From NCBI GenBank assembly GCA_964574815.1, contig CAZNPL010000002.1, positions 62,001 to 126,000 on the forward strand: a stretch of DNA of 64,000 nt. The letters run 5' to 3'. The number at the start of each line of letters is the position of its first letter. Position 1 is the first letter of the stretch. Under the pieces are notes generated by a model that did not search any database, was not told the DNA's origin, and saw only the letters and a program-made list of their open reading frames with translations. Both the position numbers and the translations under genes were made by a program. The DNA comes from CAZNPL01 sp964574815 (GTDB taxonomy: Bacteria > Planctomycetota > Phycisphaerae > UBA1845). Positions 9,270 through 17,605 of this stretch are shown here, in pieces.

Positions 9270-10250
9270 TCACGTCCCGCCGAAGCCGGTGCCCAGCCGC
9301 GGGACTTCCACGCGCTCGACGACCTGACGAATCGCGTCGTCCGGGGTCATACCCTCGATCTCGGCTTCCGGGTTGAGCAACACCCGGTGCCGCAACGAAG
9401 GGGCCGCCAGGTCGCGCACGTCATCCGGGGTCACGTAGTCACGCTCGCGCAGCGGGGCCAGCGCTCGCGACGCCTGGAACAGCATGACGCCCGCACGAGG
9501 GCTGGCTCCCAGGGCGAGAAGATGAAAGTCGCGCGTGGCCCGGATGATCGCGGTGATGTACTGCAGCACCTCCGGCGCGACCCGTACCGCTGCGACCGCG
9601 GCACGGGCTTTGGCCAGGCCTTCCGGATCCGTGCACGGCTCGATCCCGAACGTCTCGTCGCGGGCCGCGTCGAAGCCCTGCTGGTAACGGTGCAGGATCT
9701 CCCTTTCGCCTGCTTCCGGCGGATAGCCAGCCAGCGACTTGAACATGAACCGATCGAGCTGGGCCTCGGGAAGCGGATAGGTGCCTTCATATTCGATCGG
9801 GTTCTGGGTGGCGAGGGCGGTGAAAACGGGACTCAGCGCACGCGTCTCGCCGTCGATCGTGACCCGCCGTTCCTGCATCGCCTCGAGCAGCGCTGATTGC
9901 GTCCTAGCCGGTGCGCGATTGATTTCGTCGCCGAGCAGCAGATCGCAGAACACCGGCCCGGGAACGAACTCGAATAAGCCGGGTCTCTCACGGTACACGT
10001 TCACACCGAGCAGGTCCGCCGGCATGACGTCCGGCGTGAACTGAATCCGCCGGAACGTACCGCGCACCGTCATCGCCAGCGCCCGCACCAACAGCGTTTT
10101 GGCCGTTCCTGGTGCTCCCTCCAGCAGGACATGTCCGCCGGCGAGCAGGGCCACGACGACTTCGTCCACCAGATCATCCAGCCCGACGATGGCCTTGCTC
10201 AACTCGGCGCGTATGCGCCGGACGAGCTCCATCAATTCTTCCTGCGCCAT
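9270..10250 (-). CDS. MoxR-family AAA+ ATPase
   Basis: A 326-residue AAA+ ATPase. The ATG at 10250 was chosen (M-A-Q-E-E-L-M-E-L-V) because the longer frame has no MoxR-like sequence before it. Visible motifs are Walker A E-G-A-P-G-T-A-K-T, Walker B L-L-G-D-E-I-N-R, the sensor-type A-T-Q-N-P-I-E-Y-E-G-T-Y-P-L-P-E-A and a lid domain ending in P-R-L-G-T-G-F. MoxR proteins act as chaperones that mature or activate vWA-domain partners; here the partner is likely the adjacent DUF58 protein. The start lies 77 bases inside the DUF4350 gene, which ties the two together. Confidence 0.95.
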   Translation of the reverse strand: MAQEELMELVRRIRAELSKAIVGLDDLVDEVVVALLAGGHVLLEGAPGTAKTLLVRALAMTVRGTFRRIQFTPDVMPADLLGVNVYRERPGLFEFVPGPVFCDLLLGDEINRAPARTQSALLEAMQERRVTIDGETRALSPVFTALATQNPIEYEGTYPLPEAQLDRFMFKSLAGYPPEAGEREILHRYQQGFDAARDETFGIEPCTDPEGLAKARAAVAAVRVAPEVLQYITAIIRATRDFHLLALGASPRAGVMLFQASRALAPLRERDYVTPDDVRDLAAPSLRHRVLLNPEAEIEGMTPDDAIRQVVERVEVPRLGTGFGGT

Positions 10251-11499
10251 GCTCGAGCGCCTCCAACATTGCTTCCATTCGCTGCGCCCGCTGCAACAGC
10301 TCGGATTCACCGACCGCGCCCCCGCCTTCGGTGGCCTGGAGGACGAGATCAGCCTCCTCCGGCCGCCCGCGCCGTCGAAGGGCATTCGCCAACTCGGCCG
10401 TTGCGGTGTGCGGCGGCAGGCGCAGGGCGCGGCAAAGTCGCTCCCGGTAGTAACCGTTTAGCGTGGAATTCGCTACATCGCGGGCCCGCGCGGCGTGGAG
10501 AAATCGACCCGCAGCCTGCGTGAACTCACCTTGTGTGCGCCGCCGTCTCGGCGTGGGACGCTGCGGGCGCCCGAAGCGCGCTCCGTTCGCAACCAACGCA
10601 AGCATTCCCATCAACAGCACCTGCGTGACCGCGCAGGCCCAGCGGTCGTCCCACAACAGCCGGCTCGCGGCCAGCCATGGGTTGGGCTGGTAGGGGAAGC
10701 CGGCGTGATACTCATCAAACGCCAGCGGTGCGGCCGGGTGATCCTGCATCAACGTTGCTGCGAGACCGGCCAGCCAGACCGGGTGGTCGCCCTCGCCGAG
10801 TCCTCGATTGGTCAAGGCGTACACGTCCGCCAAGGCGATGATCCGGCCTTCGCCGTAGGAGGCCTGAAATGCCACGACGCCGGACTCGTCCTCCCAGATT
10901 ATCTCGGCGCGTGATTCCTCGCCGGGCCACGTGAGCGGGTGCTCGACAGTAAAGCGAATGTCGTCGCCCGCAGTAAGGTCGTTGATGCCCTCGGGCAGAT
11001 GGATGCGCGGCGGTGATTCGTCGGGCTGCTTGTCGGATTCCTCCGCCTGCGAATCGGCTTCTGCATACCTGAACCAGGCGTACGGCCCCGCGCACTCCTC
11101 CTCTCGTTCCTCGTTCCACTCCTCCTCCGTCCACACCGGCTCTTCGGGAGGCGCGACGAGAAGGTTGTGCCCTTGCCGGATCCAATCGCGCAAGACGCCG
11201 GCCTCGTACTCATTGAGACAATGCGCCGGCCGCAGAAGCACAAGCGCCCCGAACCCGTCGAGCGTGTCATAATCGATCGGGCGTCGCAGTCGCCGGACGT
11301 CGTAGCCGAGCTTTTCCAGAACCAGGTATGCAGCTTTGGTGCCGTAGGGCGCGTTGAAGAAGGTCGAGGGCTGTTTGAGGAAGCTGCCGGTCTCGGCCGG
11401 CGGCAGAACCAGCCAGGTCAGGACGGCCAGAAGGACGGATACCGTAAGCGCCGCCGCCAGCAGCATCAGATCACGTTTTGTCTGCGGGTCCAGCTTCAC
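10174..11499 (-). CDS. DUF4350 domain-containing membrane protein
   Basis: About 441 residues. One transmembrane helix near the start (L-M-L-L-A-A-A-L-T-V-S-V-L-L-A-V-L) is followed by a periplasmic domain typed as DUF4350: F-F-N-A-P-Y-G-T-K-A-A-Y-L, then R-R-L-R-R-P, and a strand ending A-L-V-L-L-R-P. A second helix lies near residue 305, then a cytoplasmic helical tail rich in Arg. The GTG at 11499 is my choice; an ATG at 11466 immediately after the upstream stop is possible and neither has a strong ribosome site. DUF4350 proteins belong to the MoxR-DUF58-DUF4129 neighbourhood. Function is not established. Confidence 0.85.
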   Translation of the reverse strand: MKLDPQTKRDLMLLAAALTVSVLLAVLTWLVLPPAETGSFLKQPSTFFNAPYGTKAAYLVLEKLGYDVRRLRRPIDYDTLDGFGALVLLRPAHCLNEYEAGVLRDWIRQGHNLLVAPPEEPVWTEEEWNEEREEECAGPYAWFRYAEADSQAEESDKQPDESPPRIHLPEGINDLTAGDDIRFTVEHPLTWPGEESRAEIIWEDESGVVAFQASYGEGRIIALADVYALTNRGLGEGDHPVWLAGLAATLMQDHPAAPLAFDEYHAGFPYQPNPWLAASRLLWDDRWACAVTQVLLMGMLALVANGARFGRPQRPTPRRRRTQGEFTQAAGRFLHAARARDVANSTLNGYYRERLCRALRLPPHTATAELANALRRRGRPEEADLVLQATEGGGAVGESELLQRAQRMEAMLEALEHGAGRIDGARPAHTRRVEQGHRRAG

Positions 11500-12193
11500 G
11501 TTGAAGGCTTTCAAGGCCGGCGGCCATCGCACGGCAGGTGTCCTGACTGGGTGGCTGGCCGCCATAGACGGCCAGGTCGAAAGATCGCGTCAGTGTGCGA
11601 AAGAGGCTCTGCGCGCCGGCATGAGGGGTCAGCTCGCGGATGTAATCGTGATTCGTTTTGAACTCGCGAAAGTGGACCTTCCCGTGGCGATCGAGCCAGA
11701 GGATCGCGGCGACGTAAAAGTAGCGCACGGCGGCCATCCAGTCGCCTGCCTCGATATGTCGTTGAGCTTCGGCGAGCACGGCGTCGAAGTTTTCCTTTCG
11801 AACGCTGTAGATTCGGCCTTTGGCTCGTCGCGGGTCAAGCCTGCGCCCCGGGCCGGCCCCGATCTGTGATATGACCACGTAAACAAGGTGCGCCAGGATC
11901 GCCACCAGCGTCAACAGCATCCAGATGACGATGAGCCAGCTCAACCACGCCGGCAGGGCCCAGAGTTTGTTGCCGAGCCACGACACAAGGGCCTTGAGCT
12001 TTTCCATCAGCCACTCGCCCCAACTTTGAGACTCGTCGTGCACGCGGCGGAACTCCGGTTGGGTGAGCACCTGCGCGACGGCTTCGCGTGCCTGCCGGCC
12101 TTGTTCAACCCTGATTCGTTCGATGCCGGCGGCGGTAGCGGCGAGCGTCCCCCAGATCGCCAGGGTTGCAGTCAGAAGCAAGCCCGTTCGCAT
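11471..12193 (-). CDS. DUF4129 domain-containing membrane protein
   Basis: A 240-residue protein. The ATG at 12193 begins a signal peptide or first helix (M-R-T-G-L-L-L-T-A-T-L-A-I-W-G). A second helix is at about residues 83-108 (L-S-W-L-I-V-I-W-M-L-L-T-L-V-A-I). The C-terminal half carries DUF4129 features: A-x-x-x-I-E-A-G-D-W-x-x-A-V-R-Y-F-Y, then F-x-x-x-x-T-N-H-D-Y-I-R-E-L and F-D-L-A-V-Y-G. The gene starts five bases before the upstream stop and overlaps the DUF4350 gene, so the whole block reads as one operon. Function unknown; the domain is a constant companion of MoxR/DUF58. Confidence 0.87.
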   Translation of the reverse strand: MRTGLLLTATLAIWGTLAATAAGIERIRVEQGRQAREAVAQVLTQPEFRRVHDESQSWGEWLMEKLKALVSWLGNKLWALPAWLSWLIVIWMLLTLVAILAHLVYVVISQIGAGPGRRLDPRRAKGRIYSVRKENFDAVLAEAQRHIEAGDWMAAVRYFYVAAILWLDRHGKVHFREFKTNHDYIRELTPHAGAQSLFRTLTRSFDLAVYGGQPPSQDTCRAMAAGLESLQREAGPADKT

Positions 12194-12197
12194 GCGG

Positions 12198-13046
12198 TCA
12201 GCCCACCGGAAGCGATTCCTGAGAGTATCCAACTGATTCGGCGAGCCGCTGCAGGTCGAAGGCCTCCTTGCGCACACGCAATTCATAATAGAGCAGGATT
12301 ACAGGAGCGGTCTGGATCGGAAGCACCAGGGCCTGTGCAAGAAGTATGCCGACGTCGACGAATACCTCGTGCGGCAGAGGCAACAAGTCGAATACCACCG
12401 CCGCGCCAATACCCACGACCCACCCGAGAACGGCCACGACCAAATAAAGCATGAATCCTTTACCCAGGTTTCCCCTCATCAACTCGCGCGAGCGTGACAT
12501 TGCGCGCGTCCCGCCCGTGCGTTCGAGCACGACCACCGGCGCGACGAGCATGAACCACAGGCTGAAAATGATCCCCGGGACAATCAGCAAGAGAAGCCCG
12601 AATCCAATCACGATTCCCGCCAGGAACTGCGTGAAGAACAATGGAAGGAACCTTCCGGCCGCCCGCCCGAACGCCGTCCCGGCCGACACCCGCTCTCCAA
12701 GAATCACTCCCGAGATGTTGTAGACGAGCGCCGCTTGAGCCAGCGGCAACACGATCACGAGGAACACGAAATTGCCGATGCCGAACAGGAGCGTAGGGGT
12801 TGCAGACTGCTCCCCCGCCGCCCAGTAATCGGCTTCGGTTGTCTGGGCGTACGGGTCCATTTGCATGGCGGGCGGCTCATACATAAGCCCGACGCCGAGC
12901 GTGTACAGCGCATATGGAAGATAGGCGACGAGCGCGATCACCAGAAACGGCGCGAAACTTGTCTTGTACAGGCGAAATGTGGCGTCGAGGATATCGCCGA
13001 TCCCCATGGGGCGGAGTTCGACGACCGTTGGCGGAGCATCTGCCAT
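12198..13046 (-). CDS. Multi-pass membrane protein (GDPD membrane-anchor-like)
   Basis: A 282-residue integral membrane protein that opens the minus-strand operon. The ATG at 13046 is well supported: CGGAGGT ends six bases before it. The start M-A-D-A-P-P-T-V-V-E-L-R-P-M-G-I-G-D-I-L-D is followed by A-T-F-R-L-Y, a pattern of the family that resembles the membrane domain attached to glycerophosphodiester phosphodiesterases. Several long hydrophobic helices follow, including F-V-F-L-V-I-V-L-P-L and G-I-I-F-S-L-W-F-M-L-V. Genes of this type often precede DUF4129 genes. Role unknown; it may form a membrane platform with the DUF4129 and DUF4350 proteins. Confidence 0.75.
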   Translation of the reverse strand: MADAPPTVVELRPMGIGDILDATFRLYKTSFAPFLVIALVAYLPYALYTLGVGLMYEPPAMQMDPYAQTTEADYWAAGEQSATPTLLFGIGNFVFLVIVLPLAQAALVYNISGVILGERVSAGTAFGRAAGRFLPLFFTQFLAGIVIGFGLLLLIVPGIIFSLWFMLVAPVVVLERTGGTRAMSRSRELMRGNLGKGFMLYLVVAVLGWVVGIGAAVVFDLLPLPHEVFVDVGILLAQALVLPIQTAPVILLYYELRVRKEAFDLQRLAESVGYSQESLPVG

Positions 13047-13189
13047 GTCATACCTCCGAATATGTTTCCAGAAAGGGTCCGCACCAACAGCGCAGAGTAT
13101 ACCCGGCGCGTCCACAAGAACAACGCCGAGTAAGGAATTTGACGGTCGCCGGCGGCTCGTATGTCCCAGCGATCATCCGGGTGCAAGCG

Positions 13190-15886
13190 TCATTGTCGAC
13201 CCTCGAATTCCACGAACCAGTTTTCGATCACGCCGACCGCCTGGCGGCGCCCCGTGCCGCCCGACTGCTGGACGATCAAGCGCTGTCCGCCGGCGGTGAA
13301 ATCCAGGCCGACGAATGGATCGATGCCGAGTTTCGGGCCATCCACGATGCGGCGAGGCGGTGTCAGCATCACGCGCGGCTCCGTTTCGAGCCTGACCTCG
13401 TAGATGCTGGCCTGGGGGCCTGCAAAGTAAAGTCGGGTTCCGTCCGGAGACCATCGCGGAAAAGTGCCGTCCAGTTCTGAGACCTGCCACTTGCCCTGAC
13501 CGCTTGGGAAGCGCGTCAGGAACACTTGCTGTGCTCCGGATTCGCTCGTTGAATAAGCCAACCACCGCCCATTTGGTGAGAGCGCCGGGTATTCCTCCAA
13601 ATTCGGCCCGTCGAGAAGCGCCTTCGCTTCGGCGTCGCCTTCCAGCGGCGCCCAGTAGATATCACGCCCGGTCAACTCCGCGGTCCGAACGAACGCAATG
13701 TACTTCCACTCGGCGTCGAACGAGGGGTAGCCGCCGTCGATCGGCGGGCGCGTCTCTCCGCTTCCATCCACGGCGACGAAGTGGATCGTGTCATCCGCCC
13801 CAATGCGCTCGAACACGGTCGACCCCGTCTTGGCGTAGGCGATCTCCCGACCGTCGGGCGACCAGCGGGGAAGAACCTCGTTCTTCGTGTCGTCGTACGT
13901 CAGCCGCGTGCGCGAGCCCGACTCTACGTCCAGAATCCAGATATCCGTTGCGTTCAAATCGAAGCCCGCGATGGCAAGGGTTTTGCCATCGGGTGAAAGG
14001 GCATGATCGCTGAAAATACCGCCTGGATCGGCGAAGAGTTCCACGCCGCCGGACGGCGGGTCGGCCAGAACGAGCTTGCCGGCAAAGTACATCGCGATGC
14101 GCCGGGTACATGCAAGCGTCCCGGCTGCGCTCATCGTCGGATCCCCGTCACCGGAGGAAACCAGAAACGCCGGTCCCGTCGCCTCCAGGCGTTCCGGAGA
14201 AAAAGGTACCGCCCAGAGACTGCAGTCTCCTGCGAACCGCTGAAACAGAAGATGCCCACTCGGTGAGAGCGCGGGTGCAGCCACGTGAAAACCATCCAGT
14301 GCAAACACTATCTTGCGTTCCTGGCCGTCGAACGCGGCCAGGTACCACGAGCGCGAGCGGGAATGGACCGTGAAGACCACGCTCTCGCCGTCCGGCATCA
14401 GAGCGAGTTCGTGAAAATCGTCGTCGTCCGGCTGGTCCGGCGCGACGTACGTCTCCGCCACACCGCCGTCCGCACTCACCCGGTGAATGCCGCTGTCTCC
14501 TGTACTGAAATAAATCAGGCCGTTGGAGCCCCAGGCGCCGCCGCCGAGCATTTCGAACTCGGTGGGGGCCCTGGTGATGACGATCGGCTTGCCGCCGGAA
14601 GCATCTACTTTGACCAGTTCCGCTCCGCGCGCGAACGCCAGCCATCGACTGTCCGGCGACCAGAAGGGAATCACTCCGCGCTCCGACTCCTGGACCTGCC
14701 GCGTGTCCCATGAGTCCAGATGCCTGAGCCAGATTCGGTCCTGGTCGACGTAGGCCACCATCGTCCCATCCGGACTGATGGCCGGCTGCCCGACGTTCCA
14801 CGTGCCGTGATCATTCAATGGAATCTCGTACTTGCGTACGGTCGCGTGGGGTTTCGGGAGGAGGCCGCGTCCGACGAGCACGCCTGTGGCGCCCGCAATC
14901 AGGGCTACGATTGATGCGATTACAACCGCGCCGGCTGACCAGCGGCGCCGGGAATTGCGGCCCCCCGAAGCCGGCGCGGGCAGGCCGAGCGACGCCGAGG
15001 TCGGGTCGGCGATCGCGTTTTCCAAGTCGATGCGGGCGTCGCCGATGTCGCGCAGGCGTTTCGAGGCGTCCTTCGCCAGACATCGACGCAACAGCAGGTG
15101 AACCGTTGGTGGCGTGTCATCCGGCAGCCACGACCAATCGGGATCCTTGTGCAGGATCGCCGCGATGGAATCGCTGACCGTCTCACCGCTGTAAGGCGTC
15201 CGAGCCGTCAGGCATTCCAGGAGGACGACGCCGAACGACCAGATATCGGTACGTTTGTCTATTGGCTTTCCACGTGCCTGCTCGGGGCTCATGTACGCGG
15301 CCGTGCCCAGCACGACGCCGGGGCGCGTGTATTCGGCCGTGATGGCCGGGGATCGCAGCGTGAGCGTCGGGGAGTCGGGGTCCGTGCCTGATTCGGAGGC
15401 GTCGGTGCTGAATGCCCTGGCCAATCCAAAATCCAGGACTTTCACCGTGCCATCCGGACGGAGCATGACGTTGCCGGGCTTCAGGTCGCGGTGGATGACG
15501 CCTTTTTCATGGGCGGCCTCCAGCCCCTTGGCGATCTGCGATGCCGTCTCCAGAGCCTCGGGCACGGAAAGCGGGCCGCGTTTGAGGCGATCGGCCAGCG
15601 TCTCACCCTCGACGAATTCGAGCACGAGGAGTTTCGAGTCGCCGCCAGTCTCGAATCCATACACATGCGCGATATTGGGGTGATTGAGCGACGCCAGAAG
15701 CCTGGCCTCCCGGTCGAAACGGGCCACGCGCTCCGCATCCCGAGCCATGGACTCCGGCAGGAGCTTGATGGCCACGTCGCGGTCGAGGCGCGTATCCCGG
15801 GCGCGATAGACCTCTCCCATGCCGCCCTTGCCTATAGGGGCGACGATCTGGTACGGGCCCAGTTGGCCTCCAGCTTCGATTTTCAT
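13190..15886 (-). CDS. Ser/Thr protein kinase with TolB/WD40-like propeller
   Basis: An 898-residue receptor-like kinase. The cytoplasmic kinase domain occupies about residues 12-285: glycine loop G-K-G-G-M-G, ATP lysine K41, catalytic H132-R-D134-L-K-P-G-N, and D152-F-G. All key residues are intact. A single transmembrane helix (A-G-A-V-V-I-A-S-I-V-A-L-I-A-G-A) lies near residues 315-335. The rest is an exported beta-propeller with repeated blades such as I-S-P-D-G-T-M-V-A-Y and W-S-P-D-G-R-E-I-A-Y, of the WD40-like/TolB PD40 type. The propeller probably senses an extracytoplasmic ligand or partner. It stops ten bases before the methyltransferase stop region on the same strand; the two are probably independent units. 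Confidence 0.95.
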   Translation of the reverse strand: MKIEAGGQLGPYQIVAPIGKGGMGEVYRARDTRLDRDVAIKLLPESMARDAERVARFDREARLLASLNHPNIAHVYGFETGGDSKLLVLEFVEGETLADRLKRGPLSVPEALETASQIAKGLEAAHEKGVIHRDLKPGNVMLRPDGTVKVLDFGLARAFSTDASESGTDPDSPTLTLRSPAITAEYTRPGVVLGTAAYMSPEQARGKPIDKRTDIWSFGVVLLECLTARTPYSGETVSDSIAAILHKDPDWSWLPDDTPPTVHLLLRRCLAKDASKRLRDIGDARIDLENAIADPTSASLGLPAPASGGRNSRRRWSAGAVVIASIVALIAGATGVLVGRGLLPKPHATVRKYEIPLNDHGTWNVGQPAISPDGTMVAYVDQDRIWLRHLDSWDTRQVQESERGVIPFWSPDSRWLAFARGAELVKVDASGGKPIVITRAPTEFEMLGGGAWGSNGLIYFSTGDSGIHRVSADGGVAETYVAPDQPDDDDFHELALMPDGESVVFTVHSRSRSWYLAAFDGQERKIVFALDGFHVAAPALSPSGHLLFQRFAGDCSLWAVPFSPERLEATGPAFLVSSGDGDPTMSAAGTLACTRRIAMYFAGKLVLADPPSGGVELFADPGGIFSDHALSPDGKTLAIAGFDLNATDIWILDVESGSRTRLTYDDTKNEVLPRWSPDGREIAYAKTGSTVFERIGADDTIHFVAVDGSGETRPPIDGGYPSFDAEWKYIAFVRTAELTGRDIYWAPLEGDAEAKALLDGPNLEEYPALSPNGRWLAYSTSESGAQQVFLTRFPSGQGKWQVSELDGTFPRWSPDGTRLYFAGPQASIYEVRLETEPRVMLTPPRRIVDGPKLGIDPFVGLDFTAGGQRLIVQQSGGTGRRQAVGVIENWFVEFEGRQ

Positions 15887-15896
15887 GCGTTAGGCC

Positions 15897-16730
15897 TCAA
15901 ACGCAGCGCCCGACCACGATGTCGGTGAAATACGGTACTTGAAGTCGGCCTGCCCGAATATACTTTGCCCATCGCCGTTCAAGATCATGGATCAGCGCCT
16001 CGACGTGCGGAGTGTACTTAGGGTCCTCCAGATCAAAAAGCCCCAATCCCATCGAACCATCAGGCAGCGGTCGTCCGGCGCCCGCCAGCATCAGTTCGGC
16101 ACAGGCCGCCACGGACCGGTAGGTCGTCGCGTGACTTACGCGTTTCGCGGAGACGACGTCAAGCCCGGCCTGGACCGTCAACGACGTCAACGCCTCGATT
16201 CCGCCGAAACCGAACGCGTGAATGCTTGCACAGTCCGGATCGATGTGCCGAGCGATCAGCTCCTCGAAGTCGCGTACAGGGACCTGAACTGGTGTTGGTG
16301 ACCAGATGCTGATCGCCACCATGCCCCCATCCTTGGTCACGCGGGCCATCTGGTTCATCGCCGCAGCAGGGCTTTCAATGTATTGAAGCGCCTGGTGACA
16401 AAGCACGGTGTGGAAAGTCGCGGCTTCAAATGGCAAGGAATCCGCGCTTCCGTCAATCCACTCGATTGGCGGATTCGTACGCAGTTCTCGTGCCCTATCC
16501 AGCAGGAACGTTGTTGGATCGAGGCCCACGACCCGGCCGGCACGGCCCGCCCTGGTGGCGGCGTGCGCCGCAACAACTCCAGTTCCGCAACCCACGTCAA
16601 GCACTGATTGCCCCGGCGAGACGAACGCCGCCAGATCGCGCGCAAATGGTTCGAGCACCGATGGCACCCACTCTTCGTCGTAAATCTGTGCGAGCGTCCG
16701 GCCCGCTACGAACTCGGTGAGGCGAGTCAT
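15897..16730 (-). CDS. SAM-dependent methyltransferase, class I
   Basis: A 277-residue soluble enzyme. The ATG at 16730 was chosen because GGGAGA lies about seven bases upstream; an ATG at 16745 would add five residues. Motif I is V-L-D-V-G-C-G-T-G-V-V-A-A-H, the acidic end of strand 2 is V-V-G-L-D-P, motif II is D-G-S-A-D-S-L-P-F, and the post-motif strand is F-H-T-V-L-C-H-Q-A-L-Q-Y. This is the common Methyltransf_11/UbiE-like fold, which acts on small molecules or lipids. Nothing nearby points to a pathway. The last 70 residues are less conserved. Confidence 0.9.
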   Translation of the reverse strand: MTRLTEFVAGRTLAQIYDEEWVPSVLEPFARDLAAFVSPGQSVLDVGCGTGVVAAHAATRAGRAGRVVGLDPTTFLLDRARELRTNPPIEWIDGSADSLPFEAATFHTVLCHQALQYIESPAAAMNQMARVTKDGGMVAISIWSPTPVQVPVRDFEELIARHIDPDCASIHAFGFGGIEALTSLTVQAGLDVVSAKRVSHATTYRSVAACAELMLAGAGRPLPDGSMGLGLFDLEDPKYTPHVEALIHDLERRWAKYIRAGRLQVPYFTDIVVGRCV

Positions 16731-16774
16731 GGTGACGTCTCCCATCTCTTGCCTGTGACTGTGCCAACGGCGCG

Positions 16775-17491
16775 CTACGAAGGCAGGGCCGCAAACCACT
16801 CCACGAACGCGTACCATTCCTCGGTCTTGGTAAAGGTGAAGTACCCGACGTGCATGACACCGATCACAAGGGTCACGACCCAATATGGAGACCGCGTCAG
16901 TCGCGCGCGCCAGTCCATGGTGATCAGCGCCAGCAACGGAAGCGTCAGCGCCGCCCAGTTCGCGGCCGCGAGGCCGTCGAGCGTGTCCAGTCCGGGTGCC
17001 CAATTGAACCAGTTCATGAGAATCCTGAACACGATGGCGCTGCCGATGGCAAACGTGGTGGAAACCATGAACCTCACGTGCAACGGTGTGTTGCTCCGGT
17101 AGTGGATGGCCAGTCCCCACACCAGTCCAAACCCGAGCAGCTGGCCCCAGGTGTACACCTCGATGCGGGCCACTTCAGCCGTGATGCCGGCCGACGTGGG
17201 GCCCAGCGACTCGTGGGCGACAACCAGTATCGAGACAATGATCAGGGGCGCGACCACGTACGAAGATCGCCCCACCCACCGGTGTGGGCGGAAACGCATT
17301 GTTCGTATGAACCAAGCCTGGGCGATCAGCATGAGCAGCCGTAGCACCATCAGGGCTGTGTGTATGTGGACGAGGGCGGTTACGGACCTGCCGGAGAACG
17401 TCACACCGGCGAGGTACGCCTTCGCAAACCCCAGCAGAGCCAGAGGGATCAGCAGCACGAAGTGGATGTAGACATTTCGATAGCTGCTCAT
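16775..17491 (-). CDS. Seven-helix membrane protein of unknown function
   Basis: A 238-residue integral membrane protein with about seven hydrophobic helices. The ATG at 17491 is preceded by GGAGGT with good spacing. The region H-I-H-T-A-L-M-V-L-R-L-L-M-L-I-A-Q and the following M-R-F-R-P-H-R-W-V-G-R-S-S-Y carry a His/Arg pattern seen in an uncharacterised family of small bacterial membrane proteins. Histidines inside helices could bind haem or metal, but this is a guess. It lies 44 bases upstream of the methyltransferase start on the same strand, so they may be co-transcribed. Confidence 0.72.
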   Translation of the reverse strand: MSSYRNVYIHFVLLIPLALLGFAKAYLAGVTFSGRSVTALVHIHTALMVLRLLMLIAQAWFIRTMRFRPHRWVGRSSYVVAPLIIVSILVVAHESLGPTSAGITAEVARIEVYTWGQLLGFGLVWGLAIHYRSNTPLHVRFMVSTTFAIGSAIVFRILMNWFNWAPGLDTLDGLAAANWAALTLPLLALITMDWRARLTRSPYWVVTLVIGVMHVGYFTFTKTEEWYAFVEWFAALPS

Positions 17492-17605
17492 CAGAACCTC
17501 CGTGACTCCGGGATTTGAAGATGCATGCATAACGCGGGCGCGCGCTTTGCCGCGGGTGTAGAACCGCCTGGTTCCATGCCGCCAGCGAGGTATGTCTCCA
17601 TTCGT

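Noticed and set aside
16731..17120. N-terminal extension of the methyltransferase
   Set aside because: The extension overlaps the membrane-protein gene at 16775-17491 in another frame and shows no domain. A start with a ribosome site lies at 16730.
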